From the NCBI GenBank assembly GCA_028699065.1, contig JAQVVH010000002.1, forward strand, positions 186,001 to 250,000: DNA of 64,000 nt. Direction: 5' to 3'. The notes beneath the pieces were generated by a model that was given only the letters and a program-made list of their open reading frames with translations, did not search any database and was not told where the DNA came from. Below, piece by piece: positions 1 through 9,729 of the stretch. The translations under genes and the position numbers were made by a program. Origin of the DNA: Gallionella sp. (GTDB lineage Bacteria > Pseudomonadota > Gammaproteobacteria > Burkholderiales > Gallionellaceae). Every line of letters begins with the position of its first letter. Position 1 is the stretch's first letter.

Positions 1-844
1 CAATAGCAGGAAGGCACTCAACGGTGCGAGCGCAGAACCGGTGTTGCGCAACGGCACAACCCGGCAGCGTCCGATGAAGGCTGCCGCACCCAGCGCTTCG
101 GTATAAACCACGCCGTGGTAGGACGGATCCGGTTCGTTCAGCATCGGGAAGCGCGTCTTGTTCGCCACCCAGTCGAATTTGCCGGAATCCACAATCACGC
201 CGCCGATGGTCGTGCCATGGCCGCCGATGTATTTGGTGAGCGAATGAATCACAATATCCGCGCCGTGCTCAAACGGCTTGCACAGACAGGGCGTGGCTAC
301 GGTGTTATCCACGATCAGCGGAACACCGTGACGGTGCGCGATGTCGGCCAGCTTTTGCAGATCAACCACATTGCCCAGCGGATTGCCGATGGTTTCGCAA
401 TACAGCGCCGCGGGTTTTGTCATCGATCAGCGCTTCCAGTCCGGCGTAATCGTCATGCGAAGCCATGCGCACCTGAATGCCCTGACGCGGGAAAGTGTGT
501 GCGAACAGGTTGTAAGTGCCACCATACAGCTGGCTCGTGCTGACAATATTGTCGCCGGCCTGGCTGATGCACTGGATTGCATATGTAATCGCCGCCATGC
601 CCGAGGCCACCGCCAGCGCTGCAATCCCGCCTTCAATCGCGGCGATGCGTTCCTCCAGCACCGCCGTGGTCGGATTCATGATGCGGGTGTAAATATTGCC
701 CGCCACCTGCAAATTGAACAGGTCGGCGCCATGCTGGGTGTTATCGAAGGTATAGGACGTCGTCTGGTAAATCGGCACGGCCGCAGCCTTGGTCGAAATT
801 TCAGACTTGTAACCGTGATGCAGCGCAAGTGACTCAAGACGCAT
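1..844 (-). pseudogene. O-acetylhomoserine/O-acetylserine sulfhydrylase (metY/metZ-like), frameshifted, 3' end beyond window
   Basis: PLP-dependent Cys/Met-metabolism enzyme that puts sulfide (or another thiol) onto an O-acylated homoserine in methionine synthesis. The N-terminal frame (844 down to about 415) reads through the family sequence ending IDDKTR. The conserved continuation ([13 protein letters not shown], then the PLP-lysine motif [10 protein letters not shown] near 210-250, then [13 protein letters not shown]) is in the neighbouring frame and stays open to base 1. The break lies at about 405-415; removing one base of the CC pair at 408-409 restores TRALYCE. ATG at 844 follows a GGAG site. 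The break may be a real mutation or a sequence error; apart from the slip the gene looks intact. metY and metZ cannot be told apart from this fragment. Confidence 0.85.
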
Positions 845-943
845 GATTTTGCTCTCCGATAGATGACTGGTCTAAGAATTTATCGGTCTGGCAGTACCCG
901 TTTGCGGGCAATCGCCCCACCCCAGACCGGGCCGGAATCATAC
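845..943 (-). promoter_or_regulatory. Promoter and switch-like structured leader of the sulfhydrylase gene
   Basis: On the minus strand an extended -10 (TGG-TATGAT, 938-943) would start RNA near 931. The leader then holds an 8-bp helix (CGGTCTGG at 922-929 with CCAGACCG at 884-891). It encloses two mutually exclusive short helices, GGGC/GCCC and CCCG-CAAA-CGGG. The 3' strand of the outer helix overlaps CCGATA (881-886), which can instead pair with TATCGG (856-861), and this contains two bases of the GGAG ribosome binding site. That is the layout of a translational riboswitch or attenuator. By eye it does not match the SAM-I, SAM-II or SAH consensus. The pairing is seen; ligand control is inference. 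Confidence 0.5.
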
Positions 944-995
944 CATGGGAGACCGGATATACCGCAGCCGGAAGGCATCACGGAACGCTTGGGCC

Positions 996-1008
996 TATAA
1001 TGCGCGCC
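996..1008 (+). promoter_or_regulatory. mfd promoter -10 with GCGCGCC discriminator
   Basis: A perfect TATAAT (996-1001) is followed immediately by GCGCGCC (1002-1008), placing the start about 20 bases before the mfd ATG. No clear -35 is seen. The same -10/discriminator pair recurs at seven other promoters in the window. Confidence 0.7.
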
Positions 1009-1027
1009 TTTGTTTTGGATTGCCTGA

Positions 1028-4000
1028 ATGTTGTTCTCGTCTAAACACGCCCGCCCTCGCTATACCGGCTTGCAGGGCTCATCCGATGCGCTGGCGCTGG
1101 CGCAGTTTGCCGGGCAACGCGCACCGCTGCTGGTGATTACCGCCAATGCGCTCGACGCGCAGCGGCTCGCCGAAGAAATTCCCTTTTTCGCACCCGCACT
1201 GAAGGTGCATCTGCTGCCCGACTGGGAGACGCTGCCCTACGATCATTTCTCGCCGCATCAGGATTTGATCTCGGAACGCCTCGCAACTCTGCACCATATT
1301 CGCACGCAGGCTTTCGATGTCGTGGTCGTTCCTGTGACGACCGCGCTCTACCCGCTGCCACCGGTGAGTTATATGGCGGCTTACACGTTCTTCCTGAAAA
1401 AAGGCGAGACGCTTGATCTGGAAGCTTTGCGCAAGCAGATGACACTAGCCGGTTACAGCCATGTGCAGCAAGTGCTTGGCCCGGGGGAATATTGCGTGCG
1501 CGGCGGTCTCATCGATCTGTTCCCAATGGGCAGTCAACTGCCCTATCGCATCGATTTGTTCGATGACGAGATCGAAACCATTGCCACCTTCGATGTGGAC
1601 AGCCAGCGTACGCTGTATCCGGTGCCCGAGATTCGCCTGCTGCCCGCGCGCGAGTTCCCGCTGGATGAGAAAGGTCAGGCAACGTTCCGGCAGAACTTCC
1701 GCGAACGCTTCGAGGGAGATCCTTCAAAATCGCGCATTTACAAGGATGTGAGCAAAGGCATCGCGCCCGCCGGCATTGAGTATTATCTGCCGCTGTTTTT
1801 TGAGCAGACCGCCACACTGTTTGATTATTTGCCCGCAAACGCCACACTGTGTCTGCATCACGACGTGGATACCGCGATCCAGCAGTTTGCCCAGGAAGCC
1901 GCCTCGCGTTACAAGCTGCTGCGCGGCGATCCGCAACATCCGCTGCTGGAAACCCGGGAGCTGTTTTTGGGTGCGGATGACTTTTTTGTTCGGGCCAGGA
2001 ATTTCGCCCGCGTTGATCTGCTCGCCGAAAGTGATGGCGCAACAGTCAGCCCCTGCCCGACCGCCGCCCTGCCAGCCATCGCCGTGGATCGCCGCGCCGA
2101 AGTCCCCACCCAGAAATTCACTGATTTCCTGCGCAGTTTCAAGGGGCGTGTTTTGCTGCTCGCCGACAGTCTGGGGCGACGTGAAATCATGGCGGGTTAC
2201 CTCAAGACTTATGATCTTGAGCCCGTGCTGTGCGAAGACTACGCCGACTTTCTGACCCGCAAAGAGAAATTCATGCTCGCCGTGGCAACGCTGGGCAACG
2301 GTTTCATACTTGCCAAAGAAGGCATCGCGCTCGTCACGGAAAACGAACTGTACGCGACACAATCGCGCGGGCGCATCTCTCGCACCGCCAAGAAGAGCAA
2401 CGTCGAAGGTATGCTGCGTGATCTTTCCGAGCTCAAACCGGGTGATCCGGTGGTGCACGAGCAGCACGGCATCGCGCGCTACCACGGTCTGGTCAATCTC
2501 GACATGGGCGAAGGCGACAATGAGTTTCTGCTGCTGGAATATGCCGATGAAGCCAAACTCTACGTTCCCGTCTCGCAGTTGCATGTGATCAGCCGCTACA
2601 GCGGCGGCGCGCCGGAAACCGCGCCGCTGCACAAGCTGGGCAGCGGCGCCTGGGATAAGGCCAAGCAGCGCGCATTGAAACAGGTGCGCGACACTGCCGC
2701 AGAATTGCTCAACCTGTATGCGCAGCGCGCACTGCGCAAAGGGCATGCGTTCAAGCTCAATTACCACGACTACGAAGCCTTTGCGGAAGGTTTTGGCTTC
2801 GAGGAAACTGCCGATCAGGCTGCGGCCATCGAAGCCGTGATCCTCGATCTGCAATCGGGACAGCCGATGGACCGGCTGATCTGCGGCGACGTGGGTTTCG
2901 GCAAGACCGAGGTCGCGCTGCGCGCTGCTTTTATCGCGGCGATGGAAGGCAAACAGGTCGCCGTACTCGCGCCGACCACGCTGCTGGTCGAGCAACACTT
3001 CCAGAATTTTTCCACGCGCTTCGCCGATTTCCCGGTGAAAGTCGCCGAACTGTCGCGCTTCCGATCCGCCAAGGAAACCTCCCAGGCGCTGAAAGATCTG
3101 GCAGATGGCAGGATCGATATCGTCATTGGCACACACAAGTTGATCCAGAAAGATGTGAAGTTCCACAACCTGGGCTTGGTCATCCTCGACGAGGAACACC
3201 GTTTCGGCGTGCAACAAAAGGAACGGCTCAAGGCACTGCGTGCCGAAGTCGATGTGCTGACACTGACCGCCACGCCCATCCCCAGAACCCTGGCGATGTC
3301 GCTGGAAGGGCTGCGCGACTTCTCGGTGATCGCCACCGCGCCGCAGCGTCGCCTGTCGATCAAGACCTTCGTTAGCAACTACAGCGCGGGCGTGATCCGC
3401 GAGGCCGTACTGCGCGAACTCAAGCGCGGCGGGCAGGTGTACTTCCTGCACAACGAAGTGGATACCATGCCCAACATGCTGGAGAAGCTGGCCGAGCTGC
3501 TGCCCGAGGCGCGCATCCGCATGGCGCACGGCCAGATGGGCGAACGCGAACTGGAAGCGGTGATGCGTGACTTCACCCACCAGCGCTTCAACGTTTTGCT
3601 CTGTTCCACCATCATCGAGACCGGCATCGACGTGCCGACTGCGAACACCATCATCATGAACCGTGCCGATCGCTTCGGCCTCGCGCAACTGCACCAGTTG
3701 CGCGGCCGCGTCGGGCGTTCACACCACCAGGCCTACGCCTATTTGCTGGTGAATGACAAGGAAGGTCTCACCGCACAGGCGAAGAAACGCCTGGAAGCGA
3801 TTCAGGCGATGGAACAACTGGGCAGCGGCTTCTACCTCGCCATGCACGATCTGGAGATACGCGGTGCGGGCGAAGTGCTAGGTGAATCGCAAAGCGGCGA
3901 AATGCAGGAGATCGGCTTCTCGCTGTACAACGACATGCTCAACGCCGCCATCAAATCGCTCAAGTCCGGCAAGGAACCGGACATGGCGCACCCGCTGGGC

Positions 4001-4435
4001 GTCACCACCGAGATCAACCTGCACACGCCGGCACTACTGCCCAATGACTATTGCGGCGACATTCATCAGCGTCTGGTGATCTACAAGCGCCTCGCCAACT
4101 GCGCCAGCGGCGAGGAACTGGAAGATATGCAGCAGGAACTCATCGATCGCTTCGGCCTGTTGCCGGAACCGACGCAGGCACTGTTTGACTGTCACCGTCT
4201 GCGCCTTCTGGCCAAGCCGCTGGGCATCAGCAAGGTGGATGCCTCGGGTGAAGCCATCGTCATCCAGTTCATGCCCGATCCGCCGATCGACCCGATGAAA
4301 ATCATCACCCTGATCCAAAGCCGGCGGCATATAAAAATGGCCGGACAGGATAAGCTGCGCATCGAGTTAAAATATGGCGACCTGAACCAGCGTGTACTGG
4401 CGCTCACCAATTTCTTCAAAGAACTCAGCTCATGA
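1028..4435 (+). CDS. mfd: Transcription-repair coupling factor Mfd
   Basis: Mfd is an ATP-driven translocase that removes RNA polymerase stalled at DNA damage and recruits UvrA/UvrB. The 1135-residue product is close to the 1148 of E. coli. An N-terminal UvrB-like region holds LPDWETLPYD. It is followed by the RNA polymerase interaction domain (VHEQHGIARYHGL, about residue 480), a RecG-like helicase core with Walker A GDVGFGKTE near 619 and a DEEH box near 721, then the C-terminal TRCF domain. The stop overlaps the serB start by four bases, so the two are probably cotranscribed and translationally coupled. The ATG has only a weak ribosome binding site. The partner gene uvrB is also in the window. 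Confidence 0.97.
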   Translation: MLFSSKHARPRYTGLQGSSDALALAQFAGQRAPLLVITANALDAQRLAEEIPFFAPALKVHLLPDWETLPYDHFSPHQDLISERLATLHHIRTQAFDVVVVPVTTALYPLPPVSYMAAYTFFLKKGETLDLEALRKQMTLAGYSHVQQVLGPGEYCVRGGLIDLFPMGSQLPYRIDLFDDEIETIATFDVDSQRTLYPVPEIRLLPAREFPLDEKGQATFRQNFRERFEGDPSKSRIYKDVSKGIAPAGIEYYLPLFFEQTATLFDYLPANATLCLHHDVDTAIQQFAQEAASRYKLLRGDPQHPLLETRELFLGADDFFVRARNFARVDLLAESDGATVSPCPTAALPAIAVDRRAEVPTQKFTDFLRSFKGRVLLLADSLGRREIMAGYLKTYDLEPVLCEDYADFLTRKEKFMLAVATLGNGFILAKEGIALVTENELYATQSRGRISRTAKKSNVEGMLRDLSELKPGDPVVHEQHGIARYHGLVNLDMGEGDNEFLLLEYADEAKLYVPVSQLHVISRYSGGAPETAPLHKLGSGAWDKAKQRALKQVRDTAAELLNLYAQRALRKGHAFKLNYHDYEAFAEGFGFEETADQAAAIEAVILDLQSGQPMDRLICGDVGFGKTEVALRAAFIAAMEGKQVAVLAPTTLLVEQHFQNFSTRFADFPVKVAELSRFRSAKETSQALKDLADGRIDIVIGTHKLIQKDVKFHNLGLVILDEEHRFGVQQKERLKALRAEVDVLTLTATPIPRTLAMSLEGLRDFSVIATAPQRRLSIKTFVSNYSAGVIREAVLRELKRGGQVYFLHNEVDTMPNMLEKLAELLPEARIRMAHGQMGERELEAVMRDFTHQRFNVLLCSTIIETGIDVPTANTIIMNRADRFGLAQLHQLRGRVGRSHHQAYAYLLVNDKEGLTAQAKKRLEAIQAMEQLGSGFYLAMHDLEIRGAGEVLGESQSGEMQEIGFSLYNDMLNAAIKSLKSGKEPDMAHPLGVTTEINLHTPALLPNDYCGDIHQRLVIYKRLANCASGEELEDMQQELIDRFGLLPEPTQALFDCHRLRLLAKPLGISKVDASGEAIVIQFMPDPPIDPMKIITLIQSRRHIKMAGQDKLRIELKYGDLNQRVLALTNFFKELSS

Positions 4436-5265
4436 ACCTGATACTTCAATCCCCGCGCGCAATTCCGGATGACCGCCTCGACACACTCCGCACACTCAGC
4501 CGTGCCGATGCCATTGAGACCCTGTCGCCCAATTGCTACCGGCTGAGTGAAACCCGTCCGGACTCTGCCGTGGCGGACTATTGCCTCGAACACGGTATCG
4601 ATTACGGTTACGTCCCGGCGAATCGCCGTATCGGTGATTTTGGCCTGCTGGTCATGGATATGGATTCAACCCTGATCACGATTGAGTGCATCGACGAAAT
4701 TGCCGATATGCAGGGCATCAAGCCGCAGGTCGCTGAAATCACCGAAGCTGCCATGCGCGGCGAAATCGATTTTTCCGAAAGTCTGCAACGCCGGGTTGCC
4801 CTGCTGGCCGGGTTGGATGAAAGCGCACTCGCGCGGGTTTATGAAGAACGTTTGCGCCTCAATCCGGGTGCGGAAATCATGCTGGCTACCCTTCGCCAAC
4901 AAGGCATCAAAACGCTGCTGGTTTCGGGGGGATTTACGCTGTTCACGGAACGGCTGAAACGCCAGCTAGGTCTGGATTTTGCCCATTCGAACACCTTGGA
5001 AATCGTGAACGGCAAGCTGACGGGCCAGGTGCTCGGAAAAATCGTGGATGCCCAGGGCAAGGCTGACTGGCTGAATCAAACCCGCGAATCTCTAGGCCTG
5101 CGACCGGAACAGGTGATTGCGATGGGCGATGGGGCCAATGATCTGAAAATGATGACGGCAGCCGGGATCAGCATCGCCTACCACGCCAAACCAGTGGTGC
5201 AACAACAGGCGAGCTATGCACTGAATTTTGTGGGGCTGGACGGGCTGCTGCCACTGCTGGGCTGA
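4432..5265 (+). CDS. serB: Phosphoserine phosphatase SerB
   Basis: Last step of serine synthesis: O-phosphoserine to serine and phosphate. The 277-residue HAD-family protein has the nucleophile motif DMDSTL (about residues 79-84), motif II VSGGFTLF, and motif III-IV MGDGANDLKM. The N-terminal ~75 residues are a divergent regulatory part, as usual for SerB. The ATG overlaps the mfd stop (ATGA). It converges on fabG with only 22 bases between the stops and no clear terminator. The HAD motifs match SerB more closely than other HAD enzymes. Confidence 0.96.
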   Translation: MNLILQSPRAIPDDRLDTLRTLSRADAIETLSPNCYRLSETRPDSAVADYCLEHGIDYGYVPANRRIGDFGLLVMDMDSTLITIECIDEIADMQGIKPQVAEITEAAMRGEIDFSESLQRRVALLAGLDESALARVYEERLRLNPGAEIMLATLRQQGIKTLLVSGGFTLFTERLKRQLGLDFAHSNTLEIVNGKLTGQVLGKIVDAQGKADWLNQTRESLGLRPEQVIAMGDGANDLKMMTAAGISIAYHAKPVVQQQASYALNFVGLDGLLPLLG

Positions 5266-5287
5266 AAACCTCCCGTCCGGCGAAAAT

Positions 5288-6031
5288 CTACTCCATGTAC
5301 ATGCCGCCATTCACGTGCAGGGTCACGCCCGTGATGTAGGCTGCACCGGGGCCCGCCAGGAAAGCAACGGCAGCGGCAATTTCAGACGGCTGCCCCAACC
5401 GCTTGAGCGGCACATGTTCCACCAGTTTGGCGCGCTGTTCCTCGCCCAGCACCTGGGTCATATCGGTATCAATAAAGCCCGGCGCCACGCAATTGACCGT
5501 CACGTTGCGGCTGCCGATTTCCTGCGCCAGCGATTTGCTGAATCCGGCCATGCCCGACTTGGAGGCGGCGTAGTTGGTCTGCCCCGCATTTCCCATGCTG
5601 CCGACCACAGAGGAGATGTTGATGATGCGGCCGGCACGCGCCTTCATCATGCCCCGCAATACGGCGCGGGACATGCGGAAAACAGATTTGAGATTCGTCG
5701 CCACGACGTCATCCCATTCTTCATCGCTCATGCGCGCAAGCAGATTGTCGCGGGTAATACCGGCGTTGTTGACGAGAATGGAAACTTCACCAAACTGTTT
5801 GCGGACGCTGTCCAGCACCTGCTCAACCTGGGCGGCATCATTGACGTTCAGGGCCATGCCGGCGCCCTTGATTTCCGCAGCGTCCAGATAAGCGCTGATG
5901 GCTTGCGCGCCCTTGTCGCTGGTGGCGGTGCCGATCACGACAGCGCCCAACTTTCCGAGTTCCAGTGCAACCGCCTGACCGATACCGCGCGATGCGCCGG
6001 TTACCAATGCAATTTGTCCCTGCAGTGTCAT
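5288..6031 (-). CDS. fabG: 3-oxoacyl-ACP reductase FabG
   Basis: NADPH-dependent reduction of 3-oxoacyl-ACP in type II fatty acid synthesis. The 247-residue short-chain dehydrogenase has the cofactor loop TGASRGIG (11-18), NNAG (88-91), and a catalytic set with N113, S141, Y154 and K158 (YAASK). AAGGAG lies just before the ATG. Ten bases separate it from fabD upstream, so they form one operon. It is the last gene of the cluster: acpP and fabF, which normally follow, are missing and serB converges instead. Confidence 0.96.
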   Translation of the reverse strand: MTLQGQIALVTGASRGIGQAVALELGKLGAVVIGTATSDKGAQAISAYLDAAEIKGAGMALNVNDAAQVEQVLDSVRKQFGEVSILVNNAGITRDNLLARMSDEEWDDVVATNLKSVFRMSRAVLRGMMKARAGRIINISSVVGSMGNAGQTNYAASKSGMAGFSKSLAQEIGSRNVTVNCVAPGFIDTDMTQVLGEEQRAKLVEHVPLKRLGQPSEIAAAVAFLAGPGAAYITGVTLHVNGGMYME

Positions 6032-6041
6032 CTTCCGCTCC

Positions 6042-6974
6042 TTATGCGAGTAAGGCCAAAGCCGCTTTCAGCGCTTCGCCGTCGTTGATGGCCAGCGCCT
6101 GTTGATTCGTGTCGATGCGTTTGTTCAATCCCGCCAATACTTTGCCCGGTGCGCATTCCACGTTATGGGTAATGCCCCGCTGGCCAAAAGCCTGCACAGT
6201 CTCGACCCAGCGGACGGGTGAATACAACTGGCGAACCAGTGCATCTTTGATTTGGGCCGCATCGCTGTAGGCCGCCACGTCGGCGTTGTGAAACACCGGG
6301 ATTGTCGGCGCGCTGACCTGCACGTTTTCCAGATAAGCCCGCAGCTTTTCCGCAGCGCCCTTAAGCAGACTGCAATGCGAGGGAACGCTCATCGGCAACA
6401 TCAACGCGCGCTTGGCACCTTTGGCTTTGGCGATTTCCATGCCGCGCTCGACCGCAGCGCGATTACCGGCAATCACGACCTGTCCGGGTGAGTTAAAGTT
6501 GACCGCTTCCAGCACCTCGCCCTGCGCGCCTTCGGCACACACAGTGCGCACGGTTTCGTCATCCAAACCAAGAATTGCGGCAATGCCACCCACGCCTTCC
6601 GGCACCGCTGCCTGCATGCACTGTGCACGGTAACGAACCAGGGGCAAGGCTTCGGCAAAATCCAGCGCGCCCGCGGCCACCAGTGCGGTGTACTCTCCCA
6701 GACTGTGACCTGCCATCAGCGCGGGTGCCGGGCCGCCATGCTGTGCCCAGGCACGATAAACCGCAACGCCGGCAGTCAGCATCAGCGGCTGGGTGTTGAT
6801 CGTAGCGTTAAGCTGGCTGTCATCGCCTTCATTGAGGAGCTGCCAGAGATCCTGATCCAGCACATCGGAAGCCTCGGCAAACGCGTTGCGAACTTCCGGA
6901 AAGTCGGCATAGCCGTTCATCATCCCGCGTGACTGTGACCCTTGACCGGGAAATACAAAAGCAAACTTTGTCAT
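6042..6974 (-). CDS. fabD: Malonyl-CoA:ACP transacylase FabD
   Basis: Transfers malonyl groups from CoA to acyl carrier protein for chain elongation. The 310-residue protein has the FPGQGSQ opening, the nucleophile motif GHSLGEY with Ser91, and the catalytic His in VPSHCSL (about residue 201). It starts eight bases after the fabH stop and ends ten before fabG. No strong ribosome binding site precedes the ATG, so coupling to fabH translation is likely. Confidence 0.96.
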   Translation of the reverse strand: MTKFAFVFPGQGSQSRGMMNGYADFPEVRNAFAEASDVLDQDLWQLLNEGDDSQLNATINTQPLMLTAGVAVYRAWAQHGGPAPALMAGHSLGEYTALVAAGALDFAEALPLVRYRAQCMQAAVPEGVGGIAAILGLDDETVRTVCAEGAQGEVLEAVNFNSPGQVVIAGNRAAVERGMEIAKAKGAKRALMLPMSVPSHCSLLKGAAEKLRAYLENVQVSAPTIPVFHNADVAAYSDAAQIKDALVRQLYSPVRWVETVQAFGQRGITHNVECAPGKVLAGLNKRIDTNQQALAINDGEALKAALALLA

Positions 6975-6981
6975 GTTTGAT

Positions 6982-7908
6982 CTACCACTCGATTAGAATT
7001 GCACCCCAGGTGAAACCGCCACCCACCGCTTCCATCAGAATTTTTTGACCGGCTTGGATGCGACCATCCCTGACGGCAACGTCCAGCGCCAGCGGAATCG
7101 AAGCGGCCGAAGTATTGCCATGTCGGGAAACGGTGAGCACCACGTGCTCCATTCCCAGACCCAGCTTTTTAGCCGTTGCCTCGATAATTCGGATGTTCGC
7201 TTGGTGCGGCACCAGCCAGTCGATGTCGGCGCCGGACAGATTACTCTCTTCCAGCAATTCCTCAACAACATCACTTAAGACTTTGACAGCAAACTTAAAA
7301 ACAGCCTGACCATCCATCGAAATAATCGGGTCAGCCTTGAGCATCTGGCGATGCCGGCCATCAGCGTGGAGCTTACTGGCAAGGATGCCCGGCTGTTCGG
7401 ATGCCTGCAAAATCACCGCACCCGCACCATCACCAAACAACACGCAAGTTGTACGGTCTTCCCAGTCCAGCATGCGCGACAACACTTCGGCGCCCACCAC
7501 CAGCACCGTGCGCGCCTGTCCGGCGCGGATATACATGTCCGCGGTATTCATGGCGTACACAAATCCGCCGCAGACGGCTTGCATATCGAATGCCGGACCG
7601 CCATTGCGAATACCCAGCTTGTCCTGCAACACGCAGGCGGTACTTGGAAAGGCTTGGTCGGGCGATGTCGTCGCCACAATGATCAGATCGATGTCGTCCG
7701 CTGCAATCCCCGCCGCCTCGATGGCACGTTGGCTGGCCTGCAGCGCCAGATCACTGGTCAGCTCATTTTCGGCGGCAATGTGCCGCTCGACAATTCCACT
7801 GCGCGTAAAAATCCATTCGTGGGTCGTATCGACCCTCTTTTCGAGGTCATAATTGGTCAGCGTTTTTGCCGGCAGGTAGCTACCGGTACCGATGATTCTT
7901 GAATACAT
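6982..7908 (-). CDS. fabH: 3-oxoacyl-ACP synthase III FabH
   Basis: Condenses acetyl-CoA with malonyl-ACP and so starts fatty acid synthesis. In the 308-residue product the catalytic triad is visible as Cys113 (MQAVCGGF), His in PHQANIRI and Asn in RHGNTSAAS. The ATG at 7908 overlaps the plsX stop by one base (TGATG) and follows GGAGAGG. A TTG one codon upstream is open but less likely. Confidence 0.97.
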   Translation of the reverse strand: MYSRIIGTGSYLPAKTLTNYDLEKRVDTTHEWIFTRSGIVERHIAAENELTSDLALQASQRAIEAAGIAADDIDLIIVATTSPDQAFPSTACVLQDKLGIRNGGPAFDMQAVCGGFVYAMNTADMYIRAGQARTVLVVGAEVLSRMLDWEDRTTCVLFGDGAGAVILQASEQPGILASKLHADGRHRQMLKADPIISMDGQAVFKFAVKVLSDVVEELLEESNLSGADIDWLVPHQANIRIIEATAKKLGLGMEHVVLTVSRHGNTSAASIPLALDVAVRDGRIQAGQKILMEAVGGGFTWGAILIEW

Positions 7909-8948
7909 CAAGCCTCTCCCCCTTGCGGATTTTCCTGCCGATCGCTATGCCATTTTTCGAGATGCTGGCTAATATGGGCCAGCATATTGTCCCGCGCCTC
8001 CTCGGCAGCCCGTTCAATCGCACAGCCAAACGCAAACGCGTCGGCGGAGCCGTGACTCTTGACAACGATACCGTTCAGCCCCAGGAAACTGGCGCCATTG
8101 TAGCGCCGATGATCCACGCGACGTTTGAAAGCTTTCAGCACCGGCATGGCAATAAGCGCTGCGAGTTTGCTGAACAGATTGCGACCGAACTCTTCGCGCA
8201 GAAAACCGCCCAGCATTTGCGCCAGACCTTCGGTGGTCTTGAGCGCCACGTTACCGACAAAACCATCGCAGACCACCACATCTGTGGTGCCCTTGAAAAT
8301 ATCGGTACCTTCGACGTTGCCGTAGAAATTCAGGTCACTATTGCGCAGCAATTCAGCCGCCTGCTTGACGACTTCGTTACCCTTGATGTCTTCGCTGCCG
8401 ATATTGAGCAAACCCACACTTGGATTGGCCTTGTGCTCAAGCGCACTGACCAGCGTTGCCCCCATGAGAGCGAATTGCAGCAGATGCTCTGCCGTACAAT
8501 CGGTATTGGCACCGAGATCCAGCATGCAGATCTGCCCTACACGGGTCGGCAAATAAGAGGCAATAGCGGGCCGATCAATGCCCGGTAGCGTTTTGAGCAC
8601 GTAACGCGCCGTCGCCATCAGCGCTCCCGTATTTCCGGCACTCACACAGGCATGCACCTCACCCTGTTTTAGCAGGTTGATCGAGACGCGCATGGAGGAA
8701 TCTTTTTTGCCGCGCAGGGCAGACTGAGGTTGCTCGTCCATCGCCACCACTTCACTGGCGGGATGAATCCGTAATCGCGGGGAAGGCTGCGCCTTACGGG
8801 CGCGCAGTTCGGCTTCAATGTCCTCTGGAAGACCGACGAGGACGATGCTGTCACCGGGAAAGCGCTTCAGATAATCAAGTGCAGCCGGAACCGTGACCGA
8901 CGTACCGTGGTCACCGCCCATCGCATCAATGGCTAATGTAACGTCCAA
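7908..8948 (-). CDS. plsX: Phosphate acyltransferase PlsX
   Basis: Makes acyl-phosphate from acyl-ACP, the donor for PlsY in phospholipid synthesis. The 346-residue product opens with the family signature [10 protein letters not shown] and contains GNTGALMA and [10 protein letters not shown]. The start is TTG at 8948, since no ATG lies at the conserved position and a G-rich stretch precedes it. It sits between rpmF and fabH, the usual beta/gamma order. A hairpin with a T-rich tail separates it from rpmF. Confidence 0.95.
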   Translation of the reverse strand: MDVTLAIDAMGGDHGTSVTVPAALDYLKRFPGDSIVLVGLPEDIEAELRARKAQPSPRLRIHPASEVVAMDEQPQSALRGKKDSSMRVSINLLKQGEVHACVSAGNTGALMATARYVLKTLPGIDRPAIASYLPTRVGQICMLDLGANTDCTAEHLLQFALMGATLVSALEHKANPSVGLLNIGSEDIKGNEVVKQAAELLRNSDLNFYGNVEGTDIFKGTTDVVVCDGFVGNVALKTTEGLAQMLGGFLREEFGRNLFSKLAALIAMPVLKAFKRRVDHRRYNGASFLGLNGIVVKSHGSADAFAFGCAIERAAEEARDNMLAHISQHLEKWHSDRQENPQGGEA

Positions 8949-8984
8949 CAGATGCCCCCGGTTAAGAAATTACACAAGGGTAGG

Positions 8985-9022
8985 CAAAAGAAAACGCAGC
9001 CGGCCGTAACGACCGGCTGCGT
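8985..9022 (-). terminator. Terminator-like hairpin between rpmF and plsX
   Basis: A perfect 10-bp stem (ACGCAGCCGG at 8994-9003 with CCGGCTGCGT at 9013-9022) with a 9-base loop is followed on the minus strand by TTTTCTTTT. As plsX and the fab genes seem to depend on the upstream promoter, it probably acts as a partial terminator lowering their output relative to L32. Confidence 0.6.
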
Positions 9023-9033
9023 CCAATTATCAC

Positions 9034-9213
9034 TTACTCACCCTTACTTTTAGCAACTTTCTTACCGCGGTAAAAACCGTTTGGGCTGACGTGATGACGC
9101 AGATGAACCTCACCGGTTGTGGGCTCAATCGCCGTTGCCGGGTTGGTCAGGAAGTCGTGAGCGCGGTGCATACCACGCTTGGACGGGGATTTTTTATTCT
9201 GTTGAACGGCCAT
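9034..9213 (-). CDS. rpmF: 50S ribosomal protein L32
   Basis: A 59-residue protein, [20 protein letters not shown] at the start, [13 protein letters not shown] at the end, matching L32 along its whole length. GAGGAG precedes the ATG. It lies 19 bases after yceD, the usual partner gene. It is too short for most ORF cut-offs, but the reading is clear. The basic N-terminal tail threads into the large subunit near the peptidyl transferase region. Confidence 0.97.
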   Translation of the reverse strand: MAVQQNKKSPSKRGMHRAHDFLTNPATAIEPTTGEVHLRHHVSPNGFYRGKKVAKSKGE

Positions 9214-9232
9214 GTTCCACTCCTCGAAAAAA

Positions 9233-9727
9233 CTATTTAATTACTTTTAATTGTCCCAGCGCGGCAAAAGGATGACGCTCACCCCCCTGATCGGCCTGGC
9301 GGTAAACCGCAACGCACTCGCCTTCTGCATGCCGTGGCGCAATCGGCAAGCTCAGCAACACCTCGTCTTCCAGCAACGCCGCCACATCGAGATGACGATT
9401 CGGCGCAATGCTATCCGGCTGGTCATCGCCTTCCATCTGCTCCAGCCCGTCTTCCACCTGCAACAACAACCGGTTGGCAATCGTCACCGGATACGCCATA
9501 GCTTTCAGACAACGCTGGCACAACAACTGGCAAATACCGGAAATTTCCACTTCCAGATAAAGCTGTCCGTCTTTATCGCTGCCTCCGCGCAGGGCATAAC
9601 GCACCCCCCCTTGCGAATCAGCCAGCAGATCGGACAATCTTTCCATTCCGGAAACAGGCAGTTCACCCCTGATTTCACTGTGATTTCTGGCGAAATCCTG
9701 AGTATCGATGAAAGACCGTGCGGACAT
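9233..9727 (-). CDS. yceD: YceD/DUF177 family protein, probable 23S rRNA accumulation factor
   Basis: The 164-residue product has the DUF177 core with the paired cysteines CQRC (middle of the protein), an acidic stretch, and the conserved [15 protein letters not shown]. In bacteria and chloroplasts the family supports 23S rRNA and large-subunit assembly, fitting its place before rpmF. The start is taken at MSARSFID (9727), where the family begins, instead of ten codons upstream. That ATG is two bases after the GCGCGCC of its own promoter, leaving almost no leader. Confidence 0.88.
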   Translation of the reverse strand: MSARSFIDTQDFARNHSEIRGELPVSGMERLSDLLADSQGGVRYALRGGSDKDGQLYLEVEISGICQLLCQRCLKAMAYPVTIANRLLLQVEDGLEQMEGDDQPDSIAPNRHLDVAALLEDEVLLSLPIAPRHAEGECVAVYRQADQGGERHPFAALGQLKVIK

Positions 9728-9729
9728 GA

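Noticed and set aside
1724-3694. Long open frame of about 650 codons antisense to mfd
   Set aside because: It is a codon-bias shadow of mfd: no ribosome binding site and no recognisable domains, while mfd is conserved end to end.
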